Shown in pieces: positions 62,719-64,000 of a DNA stretch of 64,000 bases (positions are counted from its first letter, which is position 1; each line of letters opens with the position of its first letter). The stretch lies in NCBI GenBank assembly GCA_029959085.1, contig JARWIR010000008.1, positions 5,580,001 through 5,644,000 on the forward strand, given 5' to 3'. Source of the stretch: Nemophila menziesii. Its lineage: Eukaryota > Streptophyta > Magnoliopsida > Boraginales > Hydrophyllaceae. The notes below the pieces were generated by a model, which did not search any database, was not told the DNA's origin, and saw nothing but the letters and a program-made list of their open reading frames with translations. A program made the translations under genes and the position numbers.

Positions 62719-64000
62719 GTTGAACATGAAGTTTTAAAACAAAAATCAAAAGCTATATTTGTTAATTATACAGACGGCAGTTCTCTATATTTTTACAAGA
62801 TGATAAAGGGAAAAAGTTCCGTAAATAATGTCTCTACTACCATTAAAGAAGATGAAAGTGTGATTAATGATTTGTATCAAATTTGTAATTGATTTGTCTC
62901 TTTTTATAAGGAGCTTCTTGGTTTTGCAGATCCTCATCAAAAAAATTGTTCTAGTAATATCATAAAGAGAATTATAGGTACACATATTTCTAATAATCAA
63001 AAGTTGAGTCTAATGGATCCTTTCACCAAAGATGAAATCAAAAGTGATCACTTCTTTATTAATGATCATAAGAGTCCTGGCCTGATGGAATAAATCCATG
63101 CTTCTAAAAAATGCATGGAGCATAATTGAAGATGATTTTTGTAAGGTTATCAATCAATGCCTTGAAACATGTGAATTTGTTGAGTCAATTTACTGCTACA
63201 AATATTGTGTTGATCCTAAAATTAAAAAAACCTTCCAATTCTAAGAAATTCAGACCAATAGATTGTGTGAATACGATTTATAATGTTTTGTCCAAGCTTC
63301 TATCAAACCGGTTGAAGATAGTACTTAACTCTTGGTGGTAGGTTATTGTGTTATAATATTCTTGTGGCTCAAGATTTTGTGCTATGCTATAACAAGAAGA
63401 ATATTACTCCAAGATAAATTATCAATCTTGACTTACAAAAGGCATTTGATAGTGTAAAATAGGATTTTTTATCAATACTCTCAGATCTTTCCTGAAGTCT
63501 ATATCAACTGGGTCAAAATGTGCATTTGTAATCCTTATTAATCTATATGTATAAATGTAAGAACTTGTGGATACTTTAAAGGGAGAAGAGATCTTAGCTA
63601 ATGATATCCTCTATTTCCCTATCATTTCACATTTTGTATGTAAGTTTTTAGTGGAATCTTTCAATTTATTGCTACAAACAAAAACTTCTAGTTTCATCTT
63701 AAATTTAAGCTCTTGAGCATCAACCATATGATCTTTGTTGATGATGTACTTATATTCCTGATAGGTGACAAGAATTTTACTCAAAATTTCTGGCTTAAAG
63801 ATTAACTATCACAAAAGTGAATAATAATTTGGTGGTACTTCTAATACTAAACAATCTAATATTTTATCTATACTAAATATGATTTTTTTTTCTCTATGCC
63901 AGTTAGTTACCTAGGGGTTCCTCTCAACTCAAAGAAACTTAGTGTATTTGATGGTAATTTACTCATTCAAAAATTTTCCAAAGTGTTAATATTTGGTATT
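62719..64000 (+). pseudogene. ORF2: LINE B reverse transcriptase, running off the window
   Basis: Pieces in order are QKSKAIFVNYTDGSSLYF, FTKDEIKSDHFFIND, SPGPDGINPC (about 63075-63105), KFRPIDCVNTIYNVLSKLL (about 63250-63300), NLDLQKAFDSV (about 63425-63460), FVDDVLIFL (altered FADD block, about 63730-63760) and YLGVPLNSKKL (about 63910). Stops and shifts are frequent. The region after 64000 is unseen. Confidence 0.8.

Larger units (their letters stand above)
45506..64000 (+). mobile_element. LINE B: old L1-type element broken by three insertions and the window end
   Basis: ORF1 begins near 45506 and stops at 46118 (copia insertion). It resumes at 52702 with CCHC text, and ORF2 starts at 53344. 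It is cut at about 53733 (LINE C insertion), resumes after 61040 in the same reading frame, is cut at 61665 (LINE fragment) and resumes at 62719 with the reverse transcriptase up to the window end. The TSDs are CATAT, GAGTAATATT and GGATGCTATCTTA. Many stops show it is the oldest layer here. Confidence 0.85.

Noticed and set aside
1..64000. Endogenous pararetrovirus or other viral insertion
   Set aside because: All RT, protease and integrase text fits Ty3/gypsy, Ty1/copia or LINE order. No movement-protein or coat-protein-like sequence was seen.

Overview
The window reads as transposable-element heterochromatin from a flowering plant, most likely a eudicot. The evidence is: long terminal repeat (LTR) pairs with 5-bp target site duplications (TSDs), tRNA-Asp and initiator-tRNA-Met primer binding sites, plant-type LINEs carrying DUF4283/CCHC ORF1 and RNase H domains, and AT-rich spacers. 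I cannot support any ordinary host gene, rRNA or tRNA gene. The species cannot be named from the sequence.

Region 1-30.3 kb is a nest of Ty3/gypsy elements of Athila type. An old RT- and IN-bearing element (1-1097 plus 19513-24109) was split by a 9.9-kb element 'E2' (+ strand, 1098-19507, TSD ATAAT). E2 was then split inside its own 5' LTR by a sibling 'E3' (- strand, 1355-9860, TSD TGGAG). Further right lie a partial + strand relative 'C' (24110 to about 28315) and a truncated - strand relative 'D' (about 28316-30289). E2, E3 and C carry gag and protease fused to a short integrase C-terminal (GPY/F-like) tail, with no reverse transcriptase, RNase H or integrase core. They look like non-autonomous lineages that need an outside RT/IN, perhaps from elements like the old host copy. 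E2 also carries a 399-codon extra ORF downstream.

Region 30.3-39.2 kb holds unassigned spacer, an AT-rich degenerate block, a young copia element of Sirevirus type with almost no coding sequence (31836-37157, TSD CACTT), and more AT-rich spacer.

Region 39.2-45.0 kb holds a structurally complete LINE (39255-44493, - strand, 15-bp TSD) with an intact 1377-codon ORF2 but no recognisable ORF1, followed by a MITE-like element.

Region 45-64 kb is one old + strand LINE broken three times: by a - strand copia element (46119-52696, TSD CATAT), by a - strand LINE of its own family (about 53734-61040), which itself contains a 2-kb foldback element with a 19-unit array of 32-bp palindromic repeats, and by a 5'-truncated LINE fragment (61666-62705, 13-bp TSD). 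The old LINE's reverse transcriptase runs off the right edge.

The most unusual signal crosses these families. GC-rich arrays built around the near-palindrome GCGGTACACCGC occur in the Athila-type 3' regions and in the LTRs and interior of the Sirevirus-like element. In three of the settings they lie 50-110 bp upstream of a TATA box. In E2 that TATA box lies upstream of the extra ORF, so the array could be a shared promoter module.
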